DNA of 64,000 bases from positions 1,931,654 to 1,995,653 of the forward strand of contig NZ_CP007201.1 in assembly GCF_000568815.1 (NCBI RefSeq). The letters run 5' to 3'. Of this stretch, positions 17,743 to 28,145 are shown one piece after another. Position numbers and translations under genes: made by a program. Below the pieces are notes generated by a model. That model was not told where the DNA came from. It did not search any database and was given only the letters and a program-made list of their open reading frames with translations. This stretch comes from Sulfurospirillum multivorans DSM 12446 (GTDB lineage: Bacteria > Campylobacterota > Campylobacteria > Campylobacterales > Sulfurospirillaceae). Every line of letters starts with the position of its first letter. The stretch's first letter is position 1.

Positions 17743-18213
17743 CTATTTTTGACTTAACCAACCTCTTCTGATAAATAACCCAAATTGTGCTACCATCAAA
17801 GCTTTCATCACCCACTCACTCTGTTTGTGCATGGAAGCAAACGCTTCGGTTGTTGTTTCCATAGCGCCTAATTGTTGCGCGTGAACGATAAATGGCGTAT
17901 AGTAAAAAAGAAAAAGCCCTGTTCCAACGACAATCACAAGTGATAAAAAGAATGAGAGAAAATCATAATTTTTACGCATCATAAAGACTTGCACTTCATA
18001 AATAATGCTGTAAAGTGCCGCAAAACCAATGACAAGGTTCATCTTTAAAAAAACTTGTGTCATTAAAATACCACTTTGAAAATGGCTCAAAACGCCCTCA
18101 CCCAAATACTTTTGTGGGAAAAAGATCACAGGGGCAATAAATGCTCCCGCCGCAATTTCAACACCGATTGCAATGCCAAGCATCACCAAATAAATCACCA
18201 TAAAACTTCTCAT
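17743..18213 (-). CDS. DUF4149 membrane protein
   Basis: The 156-residue protein has four hydrophobic helices (about 5-30, 55-75, 85-105, 135-150) and matches the small DUF4149 family seen in Campylobacterota and other proteobacteria. Its function is not known. It overlaps the start region of prmC's stop by four bases and is probably co-transcribed with prmC and the M48 gene. Confidence 0.65.
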   Translation of the reverse strand: MRSFMVIYLVMLGIAIGVEIAAGAFIAPVIFFPQKYLGEGVLSHFQSGILMTQVFLKMNLVIGFAALYSIIYEVQVFMMRKNYDFLSFFLSLVIVVGTGLFLFYYTPFIVHAQQLGAMETTTEAFASMHKQSEWVMKALMVAQFGLFIRRGWLSQK

Positions 18214-19031
18214 TGTTGCTCCTTAATCCAAAATCCACGATCTAGCCCTGCTAAATCTTTGTAAAACGCTACGTTCAAGCCTTTTTCTTTTACATGTAAA
18301 GCAATAGGCTCACGCTGGTCGTATCCCATTTCACAAACCAATGCCTTAACTTCTCTTTGTTTAAACAGATCAATAATTTGACACAACATCTCATCGCCCC
18401 TACTTCCGCCATACAGCGCTAATGAAGGTTCAAAAGAGAGCCCAATGCCTAAAGGCTCGTTATTGGCAATATAAGGAGGATTGGAGACGATCATATCAAT
18501 CTTTTCTGTGACTCCATCCAAATAGCTCCCTTCCACAAAGTGAATGCGCTCATCCATGCCATGTTTTTTGGCATTGTGCACGCTTACATGTAAAGCATCA
18601 CGGGAAAGATCAACCGCGGTTATGTTAGCCTTAGGAAGCAGGAGAGAGAGCATAATGGAGACAATGCCACTCCCACAACCAATCTCGACAATATGTGCTT
18701 CCTCTGGCAACGTTTTGGCAAGTTCAACGGCTTTATCGACCAGTAGTTCCGTTTCAGGTCTGGGAATCAGTACGCGCGAATCGACATCAAACTCCCTGCC
18801 GTAAAAACTAGCGTGACCTAAAATATACTCCAAAGGTTCATGGTTTGCACGACGTTTTAGAAGTTCCATAAACCGTTCATGTTCGCCACTTTCGTCATCA
18901 CTATGCCCCATGATCCAACTGATCTCTTTACCCAACACTTCAGCCAAAAGGATCATCGCCTCTTTTTGAGGAATCTCTGTGACACCACGAAGTTGCTCTG
19001 CCCCTAAACGCACAAGCTCATTAATGTGCAA
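18210..19031 (-). CDS. prmC: release factor glutamine methyltransferase
   Basis: The protein has the PrmC/HemK hallmarks: PLEYILGHASFYGREFDV, LIPRPETELLVD, the SAM motif IVEIGCGSGIVSIML, and the catalytic IVSNPPYIANNEP. It methylates the GGQ glutamine of RF1 and RF2. I chose the TTG at 19031 as start because AAGGAG lies six bases upstream; an ATG five codons earlier (19046) has a poorer site. It overlaps the end of the M48 gene by 11 bases. It contains two palindrome copies (18289 and 18583). Confidence 0.92.
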   Translation of the reverse strand: MHINELVRLGAEQLRGVTEIPQKEAMILLAEVLGKEISWIMGHSDDESGEHERFMELLKRRANHEPLEYILGHASFYGREFDVDSRVLIPRPETELLVDKAVELAKTLPEEAHIVEIGCGSGIVSIMLSLLLPKANITAVDLSRDALHVSVHNAKKHGMDERIHFVEGSYLDGVTEKIDMIVSNPPYIANNEPLGIGLSFEPSLALYGGSRGDEMLCQIIDLFKQREVKALVCEMGYDQREPIALHVKEKGLNVAFYKDLAGLDRGFWIKEQQ

Positions 19032-20301
19032 GCGCTTCTCCTTCATCAAAATCAAAATGCATTCCAAGCTTCTTAAGTCTTTGTGTAAGAGGTGGATGGG
19101 TAAAATAAAGTGCGATCGTTAACGGATGCGAAAGAGGAAAACTCTTATTTTCATCCGCCAATTTAACCAAGGCTGAAGCAAGGGCTTCTTTACTTTCACA
19201 CTCACTGCCATACGCATCGGCTCTGTACTCATTGTAGCGACTCACAAGCCCAAAAAGAGGCATCAAAACAAACGAAAGGAGTGGCGAAAACATTAAGAAA
19301 AGTATCATCACACTGCCTGCGGATTGGTTTACATGTAACGCGTCAAAAAGCTCTTCGGGAAGGTTTCCAAAGAGTGCGAACATAAGCAACAGCATCAGCG
19401 CACTGGAGGCAATATTTTTAAGAATATCGTTGTGTTTAAAGTGACCCAGCTCATGCCCCAAAACAGCGAGCAATTCGTGTTTTTCAAGTTTTGCGATTAA
19501 GGTGTCGAACAAGACAACGCGTTTGGAACGTCCCAAACCCCCAAAATACGCATTGAGTCTGTTGTCCCGTTTACTGGCATCCAAACTAAAAACACCACTG
19601 CTTTTAAGCCCTGCTTTTTGCAAAAGTGCTTCAATGGAGCTTTTAAGACTCTCATCTTCAAGTGGAGTCAGTTTATTGAACAGAGGAACAATTACGATGG
19701 GATAGATCATATTGATAAATAAAATAACCACAAAAGCAAATAAAAATCCATAAAACCACCAATATTCATACGCCATAATAATCATACTCATCGCCCAGAA
19801 AAATGCCCCACCTAAAATCACAAACATCAACGCTGCTTTGATTTGATCGAGAATAAATGTCTTGGCATCAATCGTTGAAAAGCCAAACTTTTTATCGAGT
19901 CCAAAGGTCTGGTACAGATCAAACGGAAGCGATAAAAGATAATTAATCGCAATAAAGCTCATCACCAAAAGCACGGAACGCAATGCTTCGTTGCCCATAA
20001 TGAGTGTTGCATCAAGCGTGGAGAGTCCAAACGTGATCCAACCAAAAAAGAGGATAAAATCAAACAATGTACTGACAATAGAGAATTTTTGTGAAGCGAT
20101 TTTGTACTCAGCCGCCTTGACGTAATTTGCAGGGGAGAGAATAATCGCTTTGAAACTGCGTGCATTGATGACAAAACCTATCTCCATAAATGCCGCGTAC
20201 AGTTTAATGAGAAGATAAATGATATAAAAGAGTGTTAAGAGTTCTAACATAGAGTCTTTTCCTTTGATAAATTGAAAGACATTATCATACCAGTTTTTCA
20301 T
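19021..20301 (-). CDS. M48 family membrane metallopeptidase (Ste24/HtpX-like)
   Basis: About 426 residues, with several N-terminal helices typical of CAAX-protease-1 N domains and the zinc motif HELGHF in AVLGHELGHFKHNDI, plus the downstream glutamate in YNEYRADAYGSE. It likely degrades or processes membrane proteins. The ATG at 20301 has a weak site; an internal ATG beginning MLELLTLFY, preceded by AAAGGA, is a possible alternative. The gene is first in the minus-strand run with prmC and DUF4149. Confidence 0.88.
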   Translation of the reverse strand: MKNWYDNVFQFIKGKDSMLELLTLFYIIYLLIKLYAAFMEIGFVINARSFKAIILSPANYVKAAEYKIASQKFSIVSTLFDFILFFGWITFGLSTLDATLIMGNEALRSVLLVMSFIAINYLLSLPFDLYQTFGLDKKFGFSTIDAKTFILDQIKAALMFVILGGAFFWAMSMIIMAYEYWWFYGFLFAFVVILFINMIYPIVIVPLFNKLTPLEDESLKSSIEALLQKAGLKSSGVFSLDASKRDNRLNAYFGGLGRSKRVVLFDTLIAKLEKHELLAVLGHELGHFKHNDILKNIASSALMLLLMFALFGNLPEELFDALHVNQSAGSVMILFLMFSPLLSFVLMPLFGLVSRYNEYRADAYGSECESKEALASALVKLADENKSFPLSHPLTIALYFTHPPLTQRLKKLGMHFDFDEGEALAH

Positions 20302-20459
20302 CAATATTCCCTAAACAAATGCAACACATTTGCAACGCTAGGGTGCTATGATTTTCCAAGAAATAAGTTCTTTCTTTTTTTCTAGTAATACAACAGATAG
20401 TTTAAATATTTTATTAGGAAAATGAGTTTAGATAAACATACAACACAAAGGAGTCTCTT

Positions 20460-22070
20460 ATGACAATTGGAAAACAACTCTTAGCCATGCTAGCCATCGC
20501 TATTGTAGGAGCCTGTACTATCTTTGGTATTAGCATCACCAAGATGGATGCTATTTACCAGGAAACGAATTATGCCAATGTAAATTCCATCCCGAGTATT
20601 GATCTTTTAAACGATACGATGCAAAACGGTTATCGATTGCGCCTCAACTTATGGGAACATATATCCAATGCCGACATGCAAGAGATGGAAAAAGCAGAAA
20701 AAGCTATCGTAAAAGTCAAAGAGAGTATTGAAGCCTCATTTAAAACCTATGAGACACTTATCACGGATGAACAAGATACAGACATGCTAGCAAAAGACAA
20801 AGAGGCACTGATCAAGGCTTTGGATATCATCGCCACTGTCATAAAACTCTCAAAAGAGGGAAAGAAAACGGAAGCAGCTGCCATCCTCAATAAAAATAGA
20901 CCAAGTCTGCTTGCCTTTACAAAAGCATTGGATGCGCATATTACGTACAATATTGATGCTTCTAAAAAAGCAGCCGAGCACGCCGCAACGGTCGAGCAAA
21001 GTGCCAATATTTGGATGATTGTTATCATTTTAATCGTCGTAAGTTTGACACTTTTTCTTGGGCTGCTCATTCGTGCTAATATCATGCAAGGAGTGCATCT
21101 CATACGCGATAGCATTATCACTTTTGTTCGTACGAAAGAGCTTCGTTCGCGTATTCTTTACACTAAAAACAATGAGATCAAAGAGATCGTCGACAGCTTT
21201 AACGATCTGATTGTCACTTTGGAGCAAACTATCGTGGATGCGAAGAGTTCCTCAAACGAAAACGCCTCTGTTTCACATGAGCTCAGTACCACCAGTATGC
21301 AAATAGGTCGCAATGCAGAGCAAAGCTCTATCATTGTTGAGAATACGATACATGAGATTGAAGCTATTAAAATCTTTGTCCAAGAGACAGCAACACTCTC
21401 CGAAGGGATGAAACAAAGCATTGCCACAGCAGGAAGTCGCCTTGATAATGCCAAAAATGAGGTTATTTCACTGCGTGGAGAGATGGATCAAGCCAGCCAC
21501 TCCGAATCTGCTCTGGCTCAAAAATTAGAGCAGATGAGCCATGATGCGGAACAAGTCAAACAGATCCTTACGGTCATCTCTGACATTGCCGATCAAACCA
21601 ATCTTCTAGCCCTTAATGCTGCCATAGAAGCTGCACGTGCGGGAGAACATGGACGTGGATTTGCCGTGGTTGCGGATGAAGTACGAAAGTTAGCTGAACG
21701 TACACAATCTTCCCTTACAGAGATCAACGCCACCATCAATGTCATTGTCCAATCCATCGTCGATTCTTCAGAGCAGATGGGAAGAAACGCTAAAAATATT
21801 CAAAGGCTCTCCACGGTTTCCAGCGGTGTTGAAACAACCATTTTAGGAACTACACAGGTCATGGATGAGAGTGTTAATGCGGTTACGATCAGTGCTCAAA
21901 ATTCTCGAAAGATTTCACAAGATACTGATAAGATCGTTGATATGGTCACCAATATCAACACCTTAACCTCACAAAATGCCAGAAGTGTTGAAGAGATCGC
22001 AGCAGCAGCAGATCACCTCTCTCGTTTGGCTGAAAATCTTAACAACAAACTCAACCAGTTCCAATCCTAG
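20460..22070 (+). CDS. methyl-accepting chemotaxis protein with 4HB sensor
   Basis: The 536-residue receptor has a helix at about 5-27, a helical periplasmic domain to ~185 that looks like 4HB_MCP, a second helix at about 186-207, a HAMP segment and the signalling hairpin with [20 protein letters not shown]. It would signal to CheA/CheW. The ligand is unknown. It stands alone, with a good AAAGGAG site and a stem-loop after the stop. Confidence 0.9.
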   Translation: MTIGKQLLAMLAIAIVGACTIFGISITKMDAIYQETNYANVNSIPSIDLLNDTMQNGYRLRLNLWEHISNADMQEMEKAEKAIVKVKESIEASFKTYETLITDEQDTDMLAKDKEALIKALDIIATVIKLSKEGKKTEAAAILNKNRPSLLAFTKALDAHITYNIDASKKAAEHAATVEQSANIWMIVIILIVVSLTLFLGLLIRANIMQGVHLIRDSIITFVRTKELRSRILYTKNNEIKEIVDSFNDLIVTLEQTIVDAKSSSNENASVSHELSTTSMQIGRNAEQSSIIVENTIHEIEAIKIFVQETATLSEGMKQSIATAGSRLDNAKNEVISLRGEMDQASHSESALAQKLEQMSHDAEQVKQILTVISDIADQTNLLALNAAIEAARAGEHGRGFAVVADEVRKLAERTQSSLTEINATINVIVQSIVDSSEQMGRNAKNIQRLSTVSSGVETTILGTTQVMDESVNAVTISAQNSRKISQDTDKIVDMVTNINTLTSQNARSVEEIAAAADHLSRLAENLNNKLNQFQS

Positions 22071-22081
22071 CTAAACTTCAT

Positions 22082-22105
22082 GGGTAAAGTGTAAAAACTT
22101 TACCC
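22082..22105 (+). terminator. stem-loop after chemoreceptor gene
   Basis: GGGTAAAGT (22082-22090) pairs with ACTTTACCC (22097-22105) around a 6-base loop. The T-tract after it is weak (TCCTTCGTTG), so termination is likely but not certain. Confidence 0.55.
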
Positions 22106-22163
22106 TCCTTCGTTGTTCATCTTAATGGTATAATACGCGCAAAAAACGAAATGGGGCATTTAT

Positions 22164-24122
22164 TTGGCACTTTTAGATTTAATTGGTATCAGCAAAGCCT
22201 ATGAAACACAAAAAATTTTAACCAACGTTGATTTTTCTCTGCATGAAGGAGAACGCGTTGCCATCATTGGCAAAAACGGTGGTGGAAAATCAACCCTGAT
22301 GAAGATCGTTTTTGGCGTGTTGGAAGCAGACGAAGGTAGACGAATTCTTCAAAAAAATGTCAAAGTCGGCATGTTAGACCAAACCCCTCGTTTTAAAGAG
22401 GGAATGAACGTCAAAGAGGCGATTGAAGAGGAGCTCAAAGAGCTCAAAACGGCGCGCCTTCGTTATGAAGAGGTTATTAAAACGTTAGAGCATGACTATC
22501 ACAATGAAGCATTGCTAGCAGAACAAGCACAACTGGTTACCTTTTTAGATCTGCATGATGCGTGGAGTTTGGATGAAAAGATCGAGCAAGTTTTGCAAGA
22601 GTTTGATCTTAAACAGTTTGAACACAGCGATGTCAATCTTTTAAGCGGTGGCGAACAACGCCGTGTCACGCTTGCAGGTCTCATTCTGCAAAAACCCGAT
22701 ATTTTGCTTTTAGATGAACCAACCAACCATTTAGACGTTTATATGGTTGAGTTTTTAGAGCAGATAATTTTAAAGTCCAAGTTTACCCTTCTCTTCATCT
22801 CGCATGATCGATATTTTATTGATCATCTTGCCACGCGTACGATTGAAATCGATGATGGCAACGTACGAAGCTTCGAGGGAGGATACGAAAATTATCTTAC
22901 ATGTAAAGAGCTCTTGATCTTATCGCTGCAAAAACAGCATGAAAATCTGCTCAAATACCTCAAAGGCGAAGAAGAGTGGCTCAGACGTGGTGTTAAAGCG
23001 AGGCTTAAGCGTAACGAAGGACGTAAACAGAGGGTTTTTGAGTTGCGTGAGTCTTCCAAAAAGAACCCATCACTGGTTCGAAAACTCAAACTAGAACTTG
23101 AGCGCGAAAAGCATAATTTCAATGGTGAGAAGATCATCAACAAGCAAAAGATGCTTTTTGAGATGTACAACATCGATAAAAAGCTGGGCAATAAACTGCT
23201 GATCAAAGACTTTAGCACGCGCATTTTGCAAAAAGATCGCATTGCCATTGTCGGGAAAAATGGCGCTGGAAAATCAACCTTGCTTAAAATCTTACTGGGC
23301 GATATGAGTGTTGATGCGGGGAAATTTGATAAAGGCGAGTTTAAAGTCGGTTATTTTGACCAACAACGACTTATGTTAGATGATAACAAAAACCTTATCG
23401 AAACCTTTTGCCCCAATGGTGGCGACCGTGTCGATGTCAAAGGTAAAAACCTTCATGTTTTTGGGTATCTCAAAGACTTCCTCTTTCCCAAAGAGGATCT
23501 CAATAAAAAGATCGGCATCTTAAGCGGTGGGGAGAAAAACCGTGTGGCACTTGCCCTGCTCTTTTCGCAAGAGGTGGATTGTCTTATCCTTGATGAACCC
23601 ACGAATGATTTGGATATTCCTACGATCAATATTTTAGAAGAGTACATTCAAAGCTTCGGAGGTGCGGTTATTTTTGTCAGCCATGATCGTTACTTTGTCG
23701 ATAAAATTGCAAGCAAGCTGTATGTGTTTAAAGGTGAAGGGATCATTGAAGAGAGTTTTCAGGGGTATAGCGAATATTTAGAGATCGAAAAAGAGATCAA
23801 AGAGCTTGACGCCATGGAATCAGCTCAAGAAGCATCTTCTGCTGAAAAGGAAGAGCCAAAAGCGCAAAAGATGAAAGAGAGCGTGCCTACAAAGCTCAGT
23901 TACAAAGAACAACGCTCGCTTGAGACTTTGCCACTACAGATTCAAACACTAGAAGATGAAATCATCGCGATTAAAAAATGTCTTGAAGATCCTGAGTGTT
24001 ATCAACAAATAGGACTTATGAAGCTGAGTCAAAATCTCGAAGAGAAAGAGGCACGCTTAGAGCCTCTAATTGAAGGGCTTTTAGAGATCGAAGAGAAAGT
24101 TGAGATGATGCAAAGAGGCTAA
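22164..24122 (+). CDS. ABC-F family ATPase (Uup-like)
   Basis: Two ABC domains lie in tandem without membrane segments: Walker A GKNGGGKST and GKNGAGKST, signatures LLSGGEQRR and LSGGEKNR, Walker B LLLDEPTNHLD and LILDEPTNDLD. A linker rich in lysine and arginine separates them and a C-terminal coiled coil (about 560-650) is present, as in Uup. ABC-F proteins act on the ribosome or on nucleic acid structures. It starts at TTG at 22164. One palindrome copy (22896) encodes LTCK inside the first ABC domain. Confidence 0.9.
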   Translation: MALLDLIGISKAYETQKILTNVDFSLHEGERVAIIGKNGGGKSTLMKIVFGVLEADEGRRILQKNVKVGMLDQTPRFKEGMNVKEAIEEELKELKTARLRYEEVIKTLEHDYHNEALLAEQAQLVTFLDLHDAWSLDEKIEQVLQEFDLKQFEHSDVNLLSGGEQRRVTLAGLILQKPDILLLDEPTNHLDVYMVEFLEQIILKSKFTLLFISHDRYFIDHLATRTIEIDDGNVRSFEGGYENYLTCKELLILSLQKQHENLLKYLKGEEEWLRRGVKARLKRNEGRKQRVFELRESSKKNPSLVRKLKLELEREKHNFNGEKIINKQKMLFEMYNIDKKLGNKLLIKDFSTRILQKDRIAIVGKNGAGKSTLLKILLGDMSVDAGKFDKGEFKVGYFDQQRLMLDDNKNLIETFCPNGGDRVDVKGKNLHVFGYLKDFLFPKEDLNKKIGILSGGEKNRVALALLFSQEVDCLILDEPTNDLDIPTINILEEYIQSFGGAVIFVSHDRYFVDKIASKLYVFKGEGIIEESFQGYSEYLEIEKEIKELDAMESAQEASSAEKEEPKAQKMKESVPTKLSYKEQRSLETLPLQIQTLEDEIIAIKKCLEDPECYQQIGLMKLSQNLEEKEARLEPLIEGLLEIEEKVEMMQRG

Positions 24123-24136
24123 AAAACCTCACTGCA

Positions 24137-25726
24137 TCAGGCTTTAAAGGTTGAAAGCGTCGTATCAAGACTCTGAGAAGACTCAAGCATTGTTTGAGAA
24201 ATGCGAGAAAGTTCCCCTGCAATTTTTTCATTGTTATCGGATAAGCTCAGTGTTTTTTTCATCTGTTCCATCATTTGATTGGTCAGATGGGATATCTCAA
24301 CCACTTTTTTAGAGGCTTTTTTAGAGACATCAATTGAGACTAATGTACGATTTTTGGTCTCTTCCGTCGCACTTTGAACGCCAAATGCGTTTTGGGAAAT
24401 TTGGCTAATATTTTCAGCATTGACTTCCATGTTGGAACTGAGTTGCGTCACACCTTGAACAATTACCCCAATCGTCGCATCAATCTCAGCCAGTGATTTT
24501 TGGGTACGTTCAGCCAGTTTTCGCACTTCATCCGCCACAACCGCAAATCCGCGACCATGTTCCCCTGCACGGGCAGCTTCAATAGCGGCATTGAGGGCTA
24601 GCAAATTGGTCTGATCCGCAATATCTTTGATCATTGCCAACACGCCTTTAATCTGCTCAGTTTGGGCAACCACACTTTGGATCTGATGTGCCATCTCTTG
24701 CTCAGAATCACTCGCCGCATTGATTTTTTGCACCACTTCATTGAGCGATAGACTCATCGTTTCTAAAACACTAAACGAGGAGCTATTGTCTTCAACCGTA
24801 TGAATCGCCAGCTCTTCGGAGAGGTCAAGATCGGCTTCAATGTCTTTCATCAAATCAAACGACATTTTAATCTGTTGAGCTTGTTCGATCACACCTTGAG
24901 AAAAGGCAACCGCATTGGAGTTGAGCATTTCACCCGTGTGTTCAACGTTTTGTGAAATTTTTTGTGAACTTAAAATGATTGATTGGATTTTCTCGATAAA
25001 AATATTGATGAACTGAGCAATCTCGCCCATTTCATCTTGACTGTTAATCTTCACGCGCGCCGTCAAATCGCCATTTCCACTTGAAAGATCACGCACACGC
25101 TCCAGTAAAATCTCCAAAGGATTGCCCACAACGCGTTTGAGTACCCACATCATGAGCACCGAAGTAATCAGCAACGAAAGGGAAAAGATACTTACCAATT
25201 TCCAACTCACATCACCAATGTATGCATCAATTTCGGCAAAAGAGAAAGTCATATCCATAACCCCTAAAACATCTCCTTTTTGAGATGTTGCATGACAGGC
25301 TAAACAATCAGGCTCAGCAATAAGAGGTTTTAAAAGTCGTAAACGGTGCCCTTTCTCATCATCAAGCGTTATATTGTGATGGGTTGGATTTTTAAAAATA
25401 TTCACAACGGCGGTGTCGGTTGAAAGCTTGGCATCGATACCAAACGTATCAATCACCGCTTGTGATTGGTGAATCTTAAGCTCTTTAATCCCCTTCATCG
25501 CACCCGCTTCTTGCAATGATTTTTCAATCAAAGCACGATCTCCCAAGTTCATGGCAGCACGAACGGTCTGAAAAACCGATTGACTTAGCAAATTGAGATT
25601 ATTTTCACTTTGCATTTGAGATGATTTTTTGAACTCACCAACGATGAAAAATTGTAAAACAATAAAACTACCCAATAAAAGAGGAATAAGCGTTAACCCT
25701 ATTTTTAAACCTATGCCTTTGCGCAT
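24137..25726 (-). CDS. chemoreceptor with periplasmic c-type haem motif
   Basis: The 529-residue receptor has a helix at about 8-30, a ~155-residue periplasmic domain, a second helix at ~178-198, HAMP and the signalling tip [20 protein letters not shown]. The periplasmic domain ends with [24 protein letters not shown]: a CxxCH haem-binding motif in a PAS/Cache-like setting, as in haem-bearing redox chemoreceptors of Geobacter. It may sense redox state, oxygen or NO. Its start overlaps the STAS-like gene by 16 bases, so they are probably translated together. Confidence 0.88.
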   Translation of the reverse strand: MRKGIGLKIGLTLIPLLLGSFIVLQFFIVGEFKKSSQMQSENNLNLLSQSVFQTVRAAMNLGDRALIEKSLQEAGAMKGIKELKIHQSQAVIDTFGIDAKLSTDTAVVNIFKNPTHHNITLDDEKGHRLRLLKPLIAEPDCLACHATSQKGDVLGVMDMTFSFAEIDAYIGDVSWKLVSIFSLSLLITSVLMMWVLKRVVGNPLEILLERVRDLSSGNGDLTARVKINSQDEMGEIAQFINIFIEKIQSIILSSQKISQNVEHTGEMLNSNAVAFSQGVIEQAQQIKMSFDLMKDIEADLDLSEELAIHTVEDNSSSFSVLETMSLSLNEVVQKINAASDSEQEMAHQIQSVVAQTEQIKGVLAMIKDIADQTNLLALNAAIEAARAGEHGRGFAVVADEVRKLAERTQKSLAEIDATIGVIVQGVTQLSSNMEVNAENISQISQNAFGVQSATEETKNRTLVSIDVSKKASKKVVEISHLTNQMMEQMKKTLSLSDNNEKIAGELSRISQTMLESSQSLDTTLSTFKA

Positions 25727-26034
25727 CTGTAGGCCTTTCGAACGTTCATCACATCAATTAAATTCATATCTTCGAGCATTTCATACAACTCTTCACTTCC
25801 AACATTTACATGTAAAGCAATTTTGTCCATTTCAATCGATTTAATGACACAACCGATGACGGATGACGTGATAATGAAAGAGTCTTTAATGACAAGATTG
25901 ATGATGGTATCTGGATGTTGTTCATGCGTTTTTCGAATCGCCTCTTTAATCGCCTGTGCATTTGCAATTGTCTTAATCGTGCCCAAAACAGTAATATCAA
26001 CATGTTCACTGTGCACTTTGGTCATTAAATCCAT
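25711..26034 (-). CDS. STAS-like small protein
   Basis: About 107 residues with a beta-alpha pattern of STAS/anti-anti-sigma proteins: [22 protein letters not shown], a central [15 protein letters not shown] in the place of the phosphorylatable DSSGxG loop, then [17 protein letters not shown] chose ATG 26034 because GGAGG lies just upstream. It overlaps the haem chemoreceptor gene and may regulate it or signal in parallel. The STAS call is by pattern, not by strong motif. A TTTACATGTAAA copy (25805) lies within. Confidence 0.55.
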   Translation of the reverse strand: MDLMTKVHSEHVDITVLGTIKTIANAQAIKEAIRKTHEQHPDTIINLVIKDSFIITSSVIGCVIKSIEMDKIALHVNVGSEELYEMLEDMNLIDVMNVRKAYRCAKA

Positions 26035-26117
26035 TACGCCTCCAAAATCAGAAATCAACCTTTATTATAGTATATTTCTCTGATTTTGGAATTAATGAAT
26101 CCTTAGAATGACACAAT

Positions 26118-26414
26118 TTAACCACATAATTCCTTTTTAACACATTCGCTCGCCATAGAGATGTTCCAAGCAGGTTCCCACACGATTTTGATCTCGCACA
26201 TCTCCACCTCTTCTATCGTTAAAACCGCATCTTTCGTCCACTGCTGAATCAGCTCGTGCAGAGGGCAACCTTTGGTGGAGAGCGTCATCGTAACCAATAC
26301 CTGGTTAGTGTCAATTTTAACATCGTAAATCAGCCCCAAAGCGACAATATCAAACCCAACTTCAGGGTCTATGACGGTTTCAATGGCAGCGTAAACCGCT
26401 TCTTTTGTTATCAT
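26118..26414 (-). CDS. MIP18/DUF59 family iron-sulfur assembly protein
   Basis: The 98-residue protein has the DUF59 core: IDPEVGFDIVALGLIYDVKI, TMTLSTKGCPLHELI with the conserved cysteine, and IKIVWEPAWNISMAS. Such proteins (PaaD, SufT) help mature Fe-S proteins. It is three bases after the upstream membrane protein gene in an operon with DUF2249, a setting linked to nitrosative damage repair in other bacteria. Confidence 0.85.
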   Translation of the reverse strand: MITKEAVYAAIETVIDPEVGFDIVALGLIYDVKIDTNQVLVTMTLSTKGCPLHELIQQWTKDAVLTIEEVEMCEIKIVWEPAWNISMASECVKKELCG

Positions 26415-26417
26415 TTT

Positions 26418-27680
26418 TTACTCCTTCATTTTATAGTTAAATGCGTAAAGTGCATTCAAAGCGACTAAGACCAGTGAACTTAACAGCAACACGCTTCCTA
26501 GGAAAAAAAGTCTCTCTATCTGAGTGGCAACACCACTGCACATAATCCCTACTGCAACAAACAGCATCCATGTTTGGCTGTCTGCCATCTTGGTGTGAAT
26601 CATCTGATGCAACAAAGGTACTTTTTGCTTTCCAACTAAGGGTGAGAATTTCTCATACCAGATCAAAAAAGGCAAGATTTTATAGATATGCCCCACGATA
26701 AAGGAGAGTAAAAAGCCAAAGAAGAAAAGCACGCCTGAAAGGATGCCCAAATAGGCCTCTGTTAGAATAAAATAGAGCGTACATGTAAACACCGACGCGA
26801 CCAAACAGACCAGTGCAAAAAGGAGATTTTTGACCCAATAATCATTCTGTTTGCGCACCCTTTGTTTTAGAATCACAGCGATTTGCACAACAAAAGAGAG
26901 CACCCCTAAAACCATGCACACAACAGCAATGCTTTGCACAAAAAGAGGAAAGGAGGCAATAAGTGCGATCATCATCAGCGTCACACCAAAACTGTGCAGA
27001 TAAAATGCTCTGTTGATCCACTGCTCACTAAAGTTATGTGAGAGTGAAAACATCGGAATAAGCACCATTGAAACGCCCATAACGATCATCATCACAAATC
27101 CACCAAGGGTTCCTATGATGTGTGCTTTCACCCAAGCATCCATATCAATCGCTAAAAAACCGTGACCTAAATTAAGCCCGATCAATAAGCCTAAGCTCAC
27201 CGAAATAAACAAAAAGATCGTACCCATGAGTAAAAACTTGCTTACTAAGGTGATCTTCTCTAAACGGTAAAAGGTGAGAAACACATTGAAACAAAAAATC
27301 AGCATTGAAAGGTAGGTAATAACTGCACCGTAAGGAATCAGCAGATGAAACTCAGCAAAGCTAAATCCGCTGACCATCAGTGAAAAGCCAATAACGTACA
27401 TGTAAAACTGCACATAAGCAAAATCTTTGGAAAAAATGGGCGCTTCAAGCACGACAGGCAACAGCTGATACATTGCCCCAAAGATAATCATCATCACAAA
27501 TCCCAGCAGATAAAGATGTGAAAATGCTGCAAGGGATGAAGAGATGATATAGCCTGAGATGTCAGAACTCATTGACAAAAGTGCCACACCACTGAGCGTT
27601 AAAAAGAGAATTCCTGCGATAAAAAAGTGCGCGACCAAGACAAACGGTGGTGCCATCTCCGTGGCAAGTGAGACGTTCAT
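26418..27680 (-). CDS. haem-copper-oxidase-subunit-I-like / NnrS-like membrane protein
   Basis: The 420-residue protein has about twelve membrane helices with conserved histidines: FSHLYLLGFVMMIIFGAMYQLLPVV, AHIIGTLGGFVMMIVMGVSMVLIPMFSLSH, and a later HSFGVTLMM region. The pattern is reminiscent of haem-ligating helices of cytochrome oxidase subunit I or NO reductase, but the set is incomplete, so catalytic activity is not claimed. Related proteins are commonly found next to DUF2249 and DUF59 genes. It sits between them here with gaps of 3-4 bases. Confidence 0.6.
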   Translation of the reverse strand: MNVSLATEMAPPFVLVAHFFIAGILFLTLSGVALLSMSSDISGYIISSSLAAFSHLYLLGFVMMIIFGAMYQLLPVVLEAPIFSKDFAYVQFYMYVIGFSLMVSGFSFAEFHLLIPYGAVITYLSMLIFCFNVFLTFYRLEKITLVSKFLLMGTIFLFISVSLGLLIGLNLGHGFLAIDMDAWVKAHIIGTLGGFVMMIVMGVSMVLIPMFSLSHNFSEQWINRAFYLHSFGVTLMMIALIASFPLFVQSIAVVCMVLGVLSFVVQIAVILKQRVRKQNDYWVKNLLFALVCLVASVFTCTLYFILTEAYLGILSGVLFFFGFLLSFIVGHIYKILPFLIWYEKFSPLVGKQKVPLLHQMIHTKMADSQTWMLFVAVGIMCSGVATQIERLFFLGSVLLLSSLVLVALNALYAFNYKMKE

Positions 27681-27684
27681 GCTC

Positions 27685-28041
27685 TCATCCTGCGCACTGT
27701 TTTTGGCTAAGATCTACTTTGTCACTCATACCCTCTTTGTATGAAAAGATAAGTTGGAGTTTACCACCATCAAGTTCGCTCACTTCAATGTCGTAAAAGG
27801 GTTGCACTTTGGCAAGCAAACCTACAGGAGAGCGGTGGTTGATCATCACCACTTTTTTCGTAGGCGCATCTAAAAGCTCAAGGGCGATCATCGCATTGAC
27901 CATCGGTTCGGGTGGCACACATGTTGAAGTATCGAAGCTAATAAACTCTATTCCTTCTTGAAAATAGGTGAAAAAAGGAACCGTTGCATTGTTTACATGT
28001 AAAAGCGTTGCGTCGCTTGGGAAGCTGTTTGAAGTCATCAT
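27685..28041 (-). CDS. DUF2249 domain protein
   Basis: About 118 residues with a TusA-like DUF2249 fold: FISFDTSTCVPPEPMVNAMIALELLD, VVMINHRSPVGLLAKVQPFYDIEV, and LQLIFSYKE. DUF2249 genes often occur with NO-stress genes. I chose ATG 28041 (AAAGGATG upstream); a longer frame from 28077 would run through the promoter. It is the first gene of the three-gene operon controlled by the FNR-like box at 28094. Confidence 0.8.
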   Translation of the reverse strand: MMTSNSFPSDATLLHVNNATVPFFTYFQEGIEFISFDTSTCVPPEPMVNAMIALELLDAPTKKVVMINHRSPVGLLAKVQPFYDIEVSELDGGKLQLIFSYKEGMSDKVDLSQKQCAG

Positions 28042-28065
28042 CGTTTCATCCTTTGTTTTGATGAA

Positions 28066-28107
28066 ACTATAATGCAAAGCGAAGTTAATTTCCTTAATCT
28101 ACATCAA
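28066..28107 (-). promoter_or_regulatory. promoter with FNR/CRP-like box for the DUF2249 operon
   Basis: Read on the minus strand, TTGATGTAGATTAA (28107-28094) matches TTGAT-N4-ATCAA in 9 of 10 positions. The -10 TATAGT lies at 28071-28066. Box centre to end of -10 is 34.5 bp, the same as in the tpx promoter, which fits a class II activator at -41.5. Even the spacer GTAG is the same in both. Confidence 0.6.
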
Positions 28108-28145
28108 GAAAAAGACAAATTATATCTGATTTAAAAAAGAAAGAG

